Shown piece after piece: positions 18,868 through 31,268 of a DNA stretch of 64,000 nt. This DNA comes from Pseudomonas sp. CHM02 (GTDB taxonomy: Bacteria > Pseudomonadota > Gammaproteobacteria > Pseudomonadales > Pseudomonadaceae). The first letter of the stretch is position 1, and each line of letters begins with the position of its first letter. A program made the translations under genes and the position numbers. The stretch covers positions 81,668 through 145,667 of the forward strand of contig NZ_JFCA01000006.1 of assembly GCF_000612585.1 (NCBI RefSeq), in the 5' to 3' direction. The notes beneath the pieces were generated by a model. The model made no database searches, had not been told where the DNA came from, and worked only from the letters and a program-made list of their open reading frames with translations.

Positions 18868-21672
18868 ATGCGATTGAAAAGTTATCTGCTCCAGATCAAC
18901 CCCGTCCTCTCCCGACCCGAAGCAGCCAGAAGGCTGCTTCGCATTTTTGCGACCGTGCTGCTGATCGGCATCCTCAGCGGGGTCTATACCTTCCTGCTGT
19001 CCACCTTCAACAACGATATTTCCCAGCGCCGCGGCTACATGAGCAGCGCCATCGCCGAAGCCCACACCTTTTTCACCAACCGCGAGGCCTTGCTCGAAAG
19101 CCTCAGTCTGTCTGCGGTGCGTCGGCCATCGAAGACGCCGGTCTACACCTTTTCCCCGGAAGAGCAGCACTTGCTATTGGGCGACGTGCCGGCCAACCAG
19201 TGGAGCATCTGGCTGACCACGCGCATGCGCGATTACCTGAAGGCCAAGCAACTCAATTTGCTGTACGTGAACGCCGGGCCTGCGCCTCAAGTGACACGCC
19301 TGTTTGACGCCACCGTAAAAGTGCTACCGATTTCCAAGTGCATGCTCAACCGCCTCAAGACCCTGCGACACAGCGATCCAGCCAGCCTTAACGAGGTATG
19401 GCTGAGTGACAAGACCGAGGGTCACTCGCACCTGTACATCTTTATCCGCCTGGATGAGCGCGATCCCGAGTCAGGTTGGCTCGGCATGGAAATGGAAAGT
19501 CGCGAAGTGTCCTCGACCCTCAGCGACAAAAGCGCCGGCGAGTTCATGATGCTCAGTTCTCAGGGCATGCTGGTGTTCACCAACAGTGACAACGCACAGT
19601 TGAGCCAGCAACGCCTGCGGCCCGGGGAAGACAGTTTCTTCGGCTTTGTCGGCAACGGCTGGCTGCCCGATCACCTGGTGATCCGCAAGCACCTGAAGTC
19701 CTCGGACTGGCAACTGATGTACTCCATCGACCTGCGCGCCGTAGTCACTGGCTTGTGGAAGCAGTTGCTTGGCTCCCTGCTGTTCTGCCTGTTCAGCCTG
19801 ACGCTGATCTGGCTGGTGATGCGTCGGGTCGACCAGCGTTTCATCATTCCGTCGATCCATCGCATCCAGGCGCTGATCGAAAGCGAAGCATTCGGCCGCG
19901 ATGTGATCCAGACCGCGCCGGTGGCCCTGTGCGTGCTGCGGCGCACCGACGGCCAGGTGGTGCTGGAAAACACCCTGGCCCAGCAATGGCTGGGCCACGG
20001 CCCGGAGCGCGAGCGCTTGCGGGCCGGCTGGATCGAGCAGGCGTTCGCCGACGGCCCGTCCGAACGCAGCGACTATTTCGAGACCATCGACGGCCGCCAC
20101 CTGTACCTGAGCAGCGCGCCGACCCGCTACAGGGGCGAGGACGTGCTGTTTTGCGCCTTCAGCGATATCAGTGCGCGCAAGCAGGTGGAGGCGGCGCTGG
20201 AAGAAGCCCGGCACTCCGCGGATGCGGCCAACGCCGCGAAAACCCTGTTCCTGGCGACCATGAGCCATGAAATCCGCACACCGCTGTATGGCGTGCTGGG
20301 CACCCTGGAACTGTTGGCGCGCACGCAACTGGATGCCCAGCAGAAAGATTATCTGCACGCCATCGAGGGTTCGTCCTCGACCTTGCTGCAACTGATCTGC
20401 GACGTGCTGGATGTATCGAAAATCGAAGCTGGCCAACTGGCGCTGGAGTTGAGCGAGTTCTCACCACTGGAGCTGGTGCACGAAATCATCCAGGGCTATG
20501 CAGCCGCCGCCCAAGGCAAAGGCCTGCAACTGTACGCCTGCTTCGACCCCAAGTTGCCGGAGCGCTTGATCGGCGATGTGACGCGTATCCGCCAGATCCT
20601 CAACAACCTGCTCAACAATGCGGTGAAGTTCACCGACTACGGGCGCGTGGTGCTGCGGGTCAAGGTGCTCGGTCGCGATGGCGAACGCTCGAGCCTGCTG
20701 TGGCAAGTCTCGGACACTGGCAAGGGCATCACCCAGGAAGACCAGGCGCTGATTTTCGAGCCGTTCTACCAGAGCGAAGGCAACACCAATGTGGTCGCCG
20801 GCACCGGCCTGGGCCTGCCGATCTGCCAACGCCTGACCCAGTTGATGAACGGCCATATCCGCATGGTCAGCGAGCTCGGCCTGGGCAGCAGTTTCAGCCT
20901 CACCCTGCCGCTGGAAGAAGCACCGACCGCGCCGATGCCCCCGCTGCTGGCCGAGACCATCTACGTGGCCTCGCCGATCCCGGAACTGGCCCATTCCATC
21001 AGCGGCTGGTTGCGCCGTTGGGGCGCACGGGCCCAGACCGGCCTGCCAACCTTGCCGGAAAGCCATCTGCTGCTGCAATTGCATCCCGGCAGTGTCGATC
21101 CACTGTTGGTGCCCGACTGGCCGGGGCCCGTGATCCATGTCAGCAGCAACGCCTGCAACGCCCTCGAAGCGGAGGCCGGCGCGTGGCACGTCAACCTCAA
21201 CCACCTGGGCGCGATTCACCAGGCGGTCAGCCAGGCCCAGGGGCTGTGGGTGGCCCGCGCCGATGAGCAGACGCGCCAGCGCGACCTGAAGAAACTCAAC
21301 CTGCACCTGCTGGTGGCCGAGGACAACATCATCAACCAGCTGATATTGCGCGACCAACTCGAAGAACTCGGCTGCACCGTAGAACTGGCGGCCGATGGCC
21401 AGGAAGCGTTGCAGCTGTACACCGCCGGCCAGTTCGACGTGGTGCTGACGGACGTGAACATGCCCCACATCAACGGCTACGAACTGGCACGCGAACTGCG
21501 GCGCCAGGGCTGCCCGTTACCGATTATCGGGGCTACCGCCAACGCCATGCGCGGCGAGGCCGACCTGTGCCTGGCCGCCGGCATGGACCATTGCCTGGTC
21601 AAACCCTTTGCGTTGCGGGCTCTATTCAACTCCCTGGCGCCTTATGCACGGATCACCCATGAAGCCCCTTAG
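18868..21672 (+). CDS. Hybrid sensor histidine kinase, RocS/SadS type, without Hpt
   Basis: 934-aa inner-membrane kinase. TM1 at about residues 23-45, a periplasmic sensing domain, TM2 at about 297-317, a PAS-like segment, then HisKA with [11 protein letters not shown] (phospho-His 467), an HATPase with the NNLLNNAVKFTD N-box and GTGLGLPI G-box, a degenerate linker receiver, and a C-terminal receiver with phospho-acceptor Asp862 in VLTDVNMP. It ends after that receiver, so it has no Hpt domain of its own. Its 3' end overlaps the EAL gene by 14 bp. RocS1/SadS kinases in P. aeruginosa control cup fimbriae and c-di-GMP turnover. Phosphotransfer to the RcsB-like regulator would need an Hpt elsewhere, perhaps in the sensor at 22934. 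Confidence 0.92.
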   Translation: MRLKSYLLQINPVLSRPEAARRLLRIFATVLLIGILSGVYTFLLSTFNNDISQRRGYMSSAIAEAHTFFTNREALLESLSLSAVRRPSKTPVYTFSPEEQHLLLGDVPANQWSIWLTTRMRDYLKAKQLNLLYVNAGPAPQVTRLFDATVKVLPISKCMLNRLKTLRHSDPASLNEVWLSDKTEGHSHLYIFIRLDERDPESGWLGMEMESREVSSTLSDKSAGEFMMLSSQGMLVFTNSDNAQLSQQRLRPGEDSFFGFVGNGWLPDHLVIRKHLKSSDWQLMYSIDLRAVVTGLWKQLLGSLLFCLFSLTLIWLVMRRVDQRFIIPSIHRIQALIESEAFGRDVIQTAPVALCVLRRTDGQVVLENTLAQQWLGHGPERERLRAGWIEQAFADGPSERSDYFETIDGRHLYLSSAPTRYRGEDVLFCAFSDISARKQVEAALEEARHSADAANAAKTLFLATMSHEIRTPLYGVLGTLELLARTQLDAQQKDYLHAIEGSSSTLLQLICDVLDVSKIEAGQLALELSEFSPLELVHEIIQGYAAAAQGKGLQLYACFDPKLPERLIGDVTRIRQILNNLLNNAVKFTDYGRVVLRVKVLGRDGERSSLLWQVSDTGKGITQEDQALIFEPFYQSEGNTNVVAGTGLGLPICQRLTQLMNGHIRMVSELGLGSSFSLTLPLEEAPTAPMPPLLAETIYVASPIPELAHSISGWLRRWGARAQTGLPTLPESHLLLQLHPGSVDPLLVPDWPGPVIHVSSNACNALEAEAGAWHVNLNHLGAIHQAVSQAQGLWVARADEQTRQRDLKKLNLHLLVAEDNIINQLILRDQLEELGCTVELAADGQEALQLYTAGQFDVVLTDVNMPHINGYELARELRRQGCPLPIIGATANAMRGEADLCLAAGMDHCLVKPFALRALFNSLAPYARITHEAP

Positions 21673-22855
21673 TATTCTGATCGTTGAGGACCATCCCCTG
21701 CAGCACATCTACCTGCAGCACCTGCTCAGTGAGCTGGGGGATTTCATGCTCGAAACCGCCGAGGATGGCAAACAAGCGCTGGAGCGGCTGCGCCAGCGTG
21801 ATTTCGACCTGGTACTGACCGACCTGCTGATGCCCGGCATGGACGGCGTGCAATTTATCCAGTGCCTGGCCAGCCTGCGCTGCAAGCCGGCCCTGGCGAT
21901 CATGAGCGCTGCGTCACGCCGCATGCTGATGGCCGCCAGCCTGGTGGCGAAGAACCTCGACGTGGAAGTGATCGGGCTGATTTCCAAGCCGGTCGCTGCC
22001 GACGCCTTGCGCAGCCTGGTGGACCAACTGCGCAACCGCGTACGCAGCCCCTCCTCCCCCACCTTGCCCGAGCACCTGGACATCGACCGCCACACGCTGA
22101 TCCAGGCCATGGGCAACGGCCAGTTCCAGGCCTGGTTCCAGCCGAAGAAATCCCTGGCCAACGGGCGCATCGTCGCCGCCGAAGCGCTGGTGCGCTGGAT
22201 GCACCCCGAGCAAGGCGTGATGCTGCCCGCCGCGTTCCTGCCGGCCATAAAAGCGTTCGAACTGGAAGAGCGCCTGTTGTGGGTGGTGCTCAAGCAGGCC
22301 ATCCACGCCCAGGAGCGCTGGCGCCAGCGCGGTTACGAGATCCCCGTGGCGATCAACCTGCCCACGCACCTGCTCAACAGCCACGACCTGGCCGACCGCC
22401 TGCTGGAATTCGTGCTGCACCACGATGGCATTCCGGGAATGATCTGTTTCGAGCTGATGGAATGCTCGGTGCCCCAGGACATCAGCAACTTCTATGCGGG
22501 CGCCTGCCGCTTGCGCATCAAGGGCTTCGGGTTGTCCCAGGACGATTTCGGCAAAGGCTACAGTTCGTACCTCAACCTGGTGTCCACGCCCTTCACGGAA
22601 CTCAAGATCGACCAGGCGCTGGTGCAGGGCAGCCACGACAACGAAGGCATTGCCCAGGCCCTGGCCAGCATCATCGCCCTGGGCCGCAAGCTCGGCCTGA
22701 CCGTGGTCGCCGAAGGCGTGGAGACGCCCCAGCAACTGGCGCTGTTGCGCAAGATCGACTGCAACCAGGTGCAGGGTTTCCTGATTTCCCACGCAGTTTC
22801 TTCGGAACAATTTCAACAACTACTGAACAATGATGGCCCCGCGACATCTCACTAG
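21659..22855 (+). CDS. rocR: RocR-like REC-EAL c-di-GMP phosphodiesterase
   Basis: 398 aa (P. aeruginosa RocR is about 392). An N-terminal receiver has the acidic pocket VEDHP and phospho-acceptor Asp55 in VLTDLLMPGMDG. A C-terminal EAL domain has catalytic EAL at residues 175-177 (AEALVRWMHP), ELMECS, QDDFGKGYSS, the LKIDQALV lysine and VVAEGVET. All key residues for Mg-dependent cleavage of c-di-GMP to pGpG look intact. It overlaps the sensor gene by 14 bp and lies between two sensors. By analogy with the Roc system, it probably tunes c-di-GMP and competes with the RcsB-like regulator for phosphate (inference). Confidence 0.9.
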   Translation: MKPLSILIVEDHPLQHIYLQHLLSELGDFMLETAEDGKQALERLRQRDFDLVLTDLLMPGMDGVQFIQCLASLRCKPALAIMSAASRRMLMAASLVAKNLDVEVIGLISKPVAADALRSLVDQLRNRVRSPSSPTLPEHLDIDRHTLIQAMGNGQFQAWFQPKKSLANGRIVAAEALVRWMHPEQGVMLPAAFLPAIKAFELEERLLWVVLKQAIHAQERWRQRGYEIPVAINLPTHLLNSHDLADRLLEFVLHHDGIPGMICFELMECSVPQDISNFYAGACRLRIKGFGLSQDDFGKGYSSYLNLVSTPFTELKIDQALVQGSHDNEGIAQALASIIALGRKLGLTVVAEGVETPQQLALLRKIDCNQVQGFLISHAVSSEQFQQLLNNDGPATSH

Positions 22856-22933
22856 CAGCCGGCCACGGATGATGCGTCCAATATAGGACTAAGCTCCATC
22901 CAGTGCCGATGTGTCCTGCGCCTGCGGAAACCC

Positions 22934-26122
<3,189 letters not shown>

Positions 26123-26145
26123 ACTGGCATTACGGACGGCCCTTT

Positions 26146-26793
26146 ATGAAAACATTCAACGTGGTAATCGCGGACGATCACCCGATCGTGCTGCTCGGGG
26201 TACGCGAACTGGTGGAGCGTGACACGCGCTTTCAGGTGGTGGGCGAGGCCGTCTGTTCGGCAGGCCTGATCGAGTTGTTGCAGCGCCAGGGCGCCGACAT
26301 CGTGATCACCGACTACAACATGCCCGGCGACTCGCCCTATGGCGACGGGTTGAAGCTGGTCGAGTACCTGAAACGGCATTTCCCGCAGGTGCAGATCCTG
26401 ATCCTGACGATGATCTCCAACCACCTGATCCTCACCCGCCTGCAGGAACTGGGGGTGGTCGGCATCATCCAGAAAAGCCAGTTGCACACCGAGATTCAAT
26501 TGGCGCTCAAGGCGATCGCCCAACAGAGCGCCTACCGCAGCCTGGAACCGCCCAAGACCTCGGTGATCGAGACCCTCACGGCCATCGACGAGCGTTTCTC
26601 TACCTTGTCGCCCAAGGAGTTTGAAATCCTGCGCCTGTTTATTTCCGGCATGAGTGTGAGTGATATTGCGCGCAGTCAGAACCGAAGTTCAAAAACCATC
26701 AGCGCGCAAAAAATATCGGCCATGCGCAAACTTGAAGTCAGCAGTGACCAGGATCTTCTTGCCTATTGCCTGGCGCGTAACATCTTCAACTAA
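26146..26793 (+). CDS. RcsB/RocA-like NarL-family response regulator
   Basis: 215 aa. The receiver (residues 1-125) begins NVVIADDHPIVLLGVREL and has phospho-acceptor Asp56 in ITDYNMPGDSPYGDG; the MPGDxYGDG block is typical of RcsB. The LuxR-type HTH (about 150-210) reads LSPKEFEILRLF...VSDIARSQNRSSKTISAQKISAMRKL. The recognition-helix stretch NRSxKTISxQKxSAMxKL matches enterobacterial RcsB at almost every position as I recall it, which supports binding to RcsB-like boxes. It is the likely activator of the four box promoters at 16996-26936. Start chosen at 26146 (MKTFN); the open frame further upstream is inside the sensor gene. Confidence 0.93.
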   Translation: MKTFNVVIADDHPIVLLGVRELVERDTRFQVVGEAVCSAGLIELLQRQGADIVITDYNMPGDSPYGDGLKLVEYLKRHFPQVQILILTMISNHLILTRLQELGVVGIIQKSQLHTEIQLALKAIAQQSAYRSLEPPKTSVIETLTAIDERFSTLSPKEFEILRLFISGMSVSDIARSQNRSSKTISAQKISAMRKLEVSSDQDLLAYCLARNIFN

Positions 26794-26893
26794 GCGGCAA
26801 CTTTAAAAGCCATTTTGGGACAATGACTTAAGCCTATAACTGCTGGTCCCCACCCTTCCATAAATGCAACTAGACCGCCCCCTCCCACGCTTA

Positions 26894-26936
26894 TAAGAAT
26901 CGTCTTATTTGCTCGTCTGCACTCGCCTCTTACTAT
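26894..26936 (+). promoter_or_regulatory. RcsB-box promoter of major pilin gene
   Basis: The most symmetric copy of the box, TAAGAATCGTCTTA (arms TAAGA/TCTTA), lies at 26894-26907. TACTAT follows at 26931-26936 after 23 bp. The inferred +1 near 26943 gives a leader of about 47 nt. It is the only box upstream of the pilin-chaperone-usher unit. Confidence 0.68.
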
Positions 26937-26989
26937 TTCCCGGCAGTTCAGAAACCGCACTTTTCCAACTCACACTTATGGACATCATC

Positions 26990-27595
26990 ATGAAGAAGTT
27001 TTCCCTGGCTGTTATCGCCTCGGCCATTATTTGCGCGGCCGGCAGTGCATTCGCCGAAGAGACTGCGGCACCGACACCGACGCTGGGCGGCAGCGGCAAA
27101 ATCACCTTCACCGGCATCATCAACAACGATGCCTGCTCGGTTGACGGCGCCAACTCCGACCGCACCATTTCGGTGGACATGGGCAACGTCTCGATCAAGG
27201 ACATGGGCACCGCGGAAAACCCAACCGCAGGTCGCGTAACCGCCAAAGACTTCAACCTGAACGTCAACTGCAACCAGGGCACCAAGGTCGCGATGATCTT
27301 TGACGCCAACAACGGCGGCTCGGGCCTGGTGACCGGCAAGAACGTACTGGCCCTGAACCCGGGTTCGGCCACCGCACAAAACGTCGGTATCGCCCTGCTC
27401 GACAGCAAAGGCACGCTGATCGACCTGAGCTCGCCAGCCACCGCACGCATCGAAAGCACCATGCACGGCCAAGGCACCGAAGGCGGCGACGCCACCCTGA
27501 GCTTCGCGGCGGCCTACGTCACCACCGGCGCCGCCGGTGCATCGACGGCCGGTCGCGGTGACGCCACCCTGCCGTTCATCCTGCAATACGAATAA
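26990..27595 (+). CDS. Major fimbrial pilin subunit (CupA1/type 1 family)
   Basis: 201-aa pilin with signal peptide (MKKFSLAVIASAIICAAGSAFA). The mature protein has 'GKITFTGIINNDACSV', a Cys pair (DACSV and VNCNQG) and a C-terminal donor strand ending ATLPFILQYE, all typical of chaperone-usher pilins. The ATG at 26990 opens the signal peptide; an upstream in-frame ATG would only lengthen it. It is first in the pilin-chaperone-usher unit and follows the best RcsB box. Confidence 0.93.
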   Translation: MKKFSLAVIASAIICAAGSAFAEETAAPTPTLGGSGKITFTGIINNDACSVDGANSDRTISVDMGNVSIKDMGTAENPTAGRVTAKDFNLNVNCNQGTKVAMIFDANNGGSGLVTGKNVLALNPGSATAQNVGIALLDSKGTLIDLSSPATARIESTMHGQGTEGGDATLSFAAAYVTTGAAGASTAGRGDATLPFILQYE

Positions 27596-27619
27596 ACCCG
27601 GCGCCTGTGCACCGAACGC

Positions 27620-27639
27620 GCGAGGCCTTGCGGCCTCGC
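27620..27639 (+). terminator. Hairpin between pilin and chaperone genes
   Basis: Perfect 8-bp stem GCGAGGCC/GGCCTCGC with a 4-nt loop, 24 bp after the pilin stop and 32 bp before the chaperone start. No T tract follows. Such elements usually allow partial read-through and protect the pilin mRNA, giving more pilin than chaperone and usher. Confidence 0.55.
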
Positions 27640-27671
27640 CATTCCCCTTCTGACGACACCGGACCCACCTC

Positions 27672-28403
27672 ATGCTGCCTCGTTCTATCGCCGCGGGCCT
27701 CGGCCTGCTGGGCATGCTCATGGCTGCCCAGGCCACCGCCAGTATTTCATTGAATGCCACGCGTATCGTGTTCGATGGCGACCACAGGGAAGCCAATATC
27801 ACCGTGCGCAACGGTAACCAGGATGTGCTGATCCAGTCCTGGGTCGACCGCAACGACACCAGTGGCAGCCGCGCCCCGTTTGCCGTCACCCCGCCGTTGG
27901 CACGGGTGTTCGCCAAGGAACAGCAACTGCTGCGCATCTTGTATGAAGGCACCGGCATGCCCACCGACCGCGAGTCCGTGGTGTGGCTCAACGTGCAGGA
28001 AATCCCCAAGGCCAGTGAAGCCGAGAACACCTTGCAGTTGGCCATCCGCCAACGCATCAAGATTTTTTTCCGCCCTGCCGGTTTGCCGGGCAGTGCGTTG
28101 CAGGCCCCTGCCCAACTGGAGTGGACACTGGCCAGGCACGGCGCGCAAAGCGTGCTGACGGTGAAAAACCCGACGCTGTACCACGTGTCCATGGCCGACA
28201 TCAAAGTGCAGGAACAACTGGCCAGCGACTCCACCATGGTCGCCCCGGGCGAAGAAAGACAGTTCCCGCTCAAGGGCCTGACCGCCAGCGGCGCGGTGCA
28301 GTTGTCGTTCTCCAGCATCAATGACTACGGCGCGCAGAACCATTACACCGCCTCCCTGGCTGGCGGCACCACACACGCCAGTGAATCACGCCGCAAACCC
28401 TGA
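27672..28403 (+). CDS. Periplasmic fimbrial chaperone (second copy)
   Basis: 243-aa PapD-type chaperone. Signal peptide ends near ATAS; the mature start 'ISLNATRIVFDGDHREANITVRN' and the blocks 'RESVVWLNVQEIPK' and 'LAIRQRIKIFFRPAGLPG' are family signatures. It is clearly related to the chaperone at 17117 but differs in the subunit-binding half, so the two may serve different subunits (pilin versus tip adhesin). It lies between the pilin and usher genes. Confidence 0.93.
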   Translation: MLPRSIAAGLGLLGMLMAAQATASISLNATRIVFDGDHREANITVRNGNQDVLIQSWVDRNDTSGSRAPFAVTPPLARVFAKEQQLLRILYEGTGMPTDRESVVWLNVQEIPKASEAENTLQLAIRQRIKIFFRPAGLPGSALQAPAQLEWTLARHGAQSVLTVKNPTLYHVSMADIKVQEQLASDSTMVAPGEERQFPLKGLTASGAVQLSFSSINDYGAQNHYTASLAGGTTHASESRRKP

Positions 28404-28459
28404 GCACATCGCCTCAGGCTCACGCTTGTTCGCCAACCAGGGATGCCACAGGTCTTCGC

Positions 28460-30970
28460 ATGTCTTTTCTTTCCAGCAACAGGTCCGCGCGTGGCGCACT
28501 GAAATTAAAGACGCTGTCGCTGGCGATTGCCGCCAGCCTGCCCGCCTGGGCCCTGGCTGACGAAGCGGCGGAGACCTTCAACACCACGTTCCTGCAGGGC
28601 TCGCAGTCTCCGGTCGACCTGCAGCAATTGCTCTCGGCCAACAGCGTGTTGCCCGGCAACTACCGCGTCGACCTGTACAGCAACGAAGTGCTGGTGGGCC
28701 GGCGCGATATCGACTTCAAGCGCAACCCGCAGAACGGTCGGGTCGAAGCCTGCCTGACCCTCGACCTGCTCAAGCAACTGGGCATCGACATGGCCCGCCT
28801 GGAGGCCCAGGGCAAACTCGACCCGCAACAACCGCAGGAATGCTACCCGCTGGCGGAGTTGATCGAAGACGCCAGCGTGCGCTATGACAGCAGCCGCCTG
28901 CGCCTGCTGGCGAGCATTCCGCAGGTGGCCATGCAGCGTGGCCTGCGCGGCTACGTCGACCCGCAACTGTGGGATGAAGGCGTGCCCGTGGCGTTCATCA
29001 ACTACCAGCTCAACAGCAGCCGTACCGCCGGCGACTACGACACACGCATCGCCAATAACCTCGGCCTGCGCAACGGCATCAACCTGGGCGCCTGGCGCCT
29101 GCGCAACGAGTCGAACCTGAGCGGCGGCACCGGGCGCTCGAACACCTACACCAGCAACCGCACCTATGTGCAGCATGACGTGACCGCTATCAAGGGCCAG
29201 TTCAGCGCCGGTGAGATCTTTTCCGACACCGACCTGTTCGACAGCGTGCGTTATCGCGGGGTCAAACTGGCTTCCGACGAAGGCATGCGTGCCGACAGTG
29301 AGCGTGGCTATGCGCCGGTGATCCGCGGTGTGGCGCAGACCAACGCGACGGTGGAAATCCGCCAGAACGACTACATCCTCTACACCGCCAACGTCGCGCC
29401 GGGGCCGTTCGAGATCAACGACATCTACCCCAGCGGCTCCAACGGTGATTTGCAGGTCACCGTGATCGAGGCCGACGGCACTCGCCGTGTGACGATGCAG
29501 GCGTTTTCCAGCTTGCCGATCATGGTGCGTGAGGGCCAGGTGAAGTACAGCGTCTCGGCGGGCCGCTTCAACAGCAACACCGACGGCCTGGCGACCCCGC
29601 GCTTCCTGAGCGGCACCCTGGCGTATGGCTTGACCAGCAACCTCAGTGGCATCGTCGGCGTACAAGCCAGCGATGACTACAACGCACTGTCCCTCGGGGC
29701 CGGGCGCAACACCGCGTTGGGCGCGGTATCGCTGGATGTGACCCACTCCTCAAGCAAGGCCCAGGGACAAACCACCCAGGGCAGCAGCGTGCGTGCGCTG
29801 TACGCCAAGACCTTTGCCGGCACCGACACCAACTTCACCCTCGCCGCCTACCGCTACTCGACCGAGGGGTATCGCAGCTTCAACGACCACGTCGAAGACA
29901 TCAGCGACAGCATCCGCGTGCGCAGCGGCCATTCGAAAACCCGCACCGACCTGACCATCAACCAGAGCATCGGCCGCAACAGCCAGTTCGGCAGCCTGTA
30001 CGTGAACGCCAGCGACCAGCGTTACTGGAACCGTGGCGGCTCCCAGAGTTTTTCCGCCGGCTACACGAGCAACTGGGGCAACCTGAGCTACAACCTCGGC
30101 GTGACGCGCACCAAGCAGATCGTCACCTGGGGCGAGCCGAGCAGTGACACCCAGGTGAACCTCTCGGTGTCCTTCCCGCTGGGCAGCCAGGCCCGTGCAC
30201 CGCGCGCGTTTGTCACCACCAGCCACCAGCGCGGCAACACCACCACCCAGGCCGGCATCAATGGCTACGTCGCCGATGCCAGCGACACGTTCTACTCGGT
30301 GCAGGCCGGCCACAGCGACACCAGCGGCGATTCCGGCTCGGCGAATATCAACAGCCGCACCGCCGTGGCGGATGTGAGTCTGGGCTACAGCCAGGGCCAG
30401 GGCTACAACTCGCAGAACGTCAACCTGGCCGGTTCCGTGGTGGCCCATGGCGGCGGGATCAACCTGGGGCAGACCGTCAGCGAGACCTTCGCACTGGCCG
30501 AGTTGCCAGGCGTCTCCGGGGCGAAGATCAGCAGCTACAGCGGTGTGGAGACCGGTTACAACGGCTACGCGGTGATTCCGAATGCGCAGCCTTACCGCGT
30601 CAACTGGATCAGCCTGGATACCCGCGACCTGGGCGGTGACGTGGAAATCACCAACGCTACCCAGCAAGTGGTGCCACGCCGTGGCGCGGTGGTGGTCGCA
30701 CGTTACAGCGGTACCACGGGGCGGCGGGTGTTGTTTGAATTGATGGATGCGCAGCATAAGCCGCTGGGGTTTGGGGCTTCGTTGGAGGACTCGACGGGGA
30801 AACAACTGGCGATTGCTGATCCGAATGGGAATGCACTGGCGTTGGTGGAGGAAGACCAGGGGACGTTGGTGATCAAGTGGGGAGAGCGTCGGTGCAGTGC
30901 TTCGTATGTGTTGCCAGTGCAGAACAAGGCACTGAATTATGAGCGGCAGGCTCTGGTGTGTGAGCCTTGA
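28460..30970 (+). CDS. Outer-membrane fimbrial usher (FimD/PapC type)
   Basis: 836-aa usher. After the signal peptide comes the chaperone-binding N-domain ('FNTTFLQGSQSPVDLQQL', 'NYRVDLYSNEVLVGRRDIDF'), then the 24-strand barrel with plug ('GYAPVIRGVAQTNATVEIRQN', 'GPFEINDIYPSGSNGDLQVTV'), and the C-terminal domains ending with a Cys pair (RRCSASYVLP...LVCEP). Length is normal. It is the only usher in the window, so both chaperones probably feed it. Transcription appears to end in the repeat-bearing gap at 30971-31230. Confidence 0.94.
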   Translation: MSFLSSNRSARGALKLKTLSLAIAASLPAWALADEAAETFNTTFLQGSQSPVDLQQLLSANSVLPGNYRVDLYSNEVLVGRRDIDFKRNPQNGRVEACLTLDLLKQLGIDMARLEAQGKLDPQQPQECYPLAELIEDASVRYDSSRLRLLASIPQVAMQRGLRGYVDPQLWDEGVPVAFINYQLNSSRTAGDYDTRIANNLGLRNGINLGAWRLRNESNLSGGTGRSNTYTSNRTYVQHDVTAIKGQFSAGEIFSDTDLFDSVRYRGVKLASDEGMRADSERGYAPVIRGVAQTNATVEIRQNDYILYTANVAPGPFEINDIYPSGSNGDLQVTVIEADGTRRVTMQAFSSLPIMVREGQVKYSVSAGRFNSNTDGLATPRFLSGTLAYGLTSNLSGIVGVQASDDYNALSLGAGRNTALGAVSLDVTHSSSKAQGQTTQGSSVRALYAKTFAGTDTNFTLAAYRYSTEGYRSFNDHVEDISDSIRVRSGHSKTRTDLTINQSIGRNSQFGSLYVNASDQRYWNRGGSQSFSAGYTSNWGNLSYNLGVTRTKQIVTWGEPSSDTQVNLSVSFPLGSQARAPRAFVTTSHQRGNTTTQAGINGYVADASDTFYSVQAGHSDTSGDSGSANINSRTAVADVSLGYSQGQGYNSQNVNLAGSVVAHGGGINLGQTVSETFALAELPGVSGAKISSYSGVETGYNGYAVIPNAQPYRVNWISLDTRDLGGDVEITNATQQVVPRRGAVVVARYSGTTGRRVLFELMDAQHKPLGFGASLEDSTGKQLAIADPNGNALALVEEDQGTLVIKWGERRCSASYVLPVQNKALNYERQALVCEP

Positions 30971-31230
30971 TAGTTCGAGTACATATCGGCACCTCGCTTA
31001 CGCTCGGTGTGCCTGTAATCCGACAGTGATTTGGGGCGGCTAGAATCAAACGCAAAAGCGCGACAACCTGATAGCCGACCGGTATTGAAAGCCGATCTCG
31101 GTCAACTGTAGGCGCTGGCTTGCCTGCGATGGTCGTTAACGATGACGCGGGGCACCAAGTGTTGGGGCGAAGCGTTTTTGGCGCTCTTCCAAACACCCGC
31201 GTGCATCGATTACGGCATATCCATAGCAAT
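30971..31230. other. Intergenic gap after usher with decayed REPIN
   Basis: Gap of 337 bp to the next gene. A GC hairpin with arms near GGCAC/GTGCC lies around 30989-31014 and may be the usher operon terminator. A decayed REPIN copy follows at 31107-31191. No open frame in the gap has coding character. The promoter and operator of the next operon occupy 31239-31268. Confidence 0.45.
31107..31191. repeat. Decayed REPIN copy
   Basis: Left arm TGTAGGCGCTGGCTTGCC and core GGTCGTTAACGATGACG match the copies at 42806, 54034 and 54182. The right arm has decayed to a 'GCGTTTTTGGCGC' remnant. Confidence 0.6.
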
Positions 31231-31238
31231 AAACGATA

Positions 31239-31268
31239 TTGGTATATACCAGATTGCTCCCTTATAAA
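31239..31268 (+). promoter_or_regulatory. Promoter with HutC-type operator TGGTATATACCA
   Basis: A perfect 12-bp palindrome TGGTATATACCA lies at 31240-31251. It overlaps a -35-like TTGGTA (31239-31244), with a -10-like TATAAA at 31263-31268 (18-bp spacer). The form matches operators of HutC/GntR regulators (TGGT-N4-ACCA). The operon downstream ends with a GntR/UTRA regulator, which is the obvious candidate repressor. Confidence 0.65.

Noticed and set aside
26794..26893. Possible additional RcsB-type box near 26803 (TAAAAGCCATTTTG)
   Set aside because: It lacks the TAAGRATCG core and there is no -10-like hexamer at the 23-bp spacing. The box at 26894 explains the pilin promoter.
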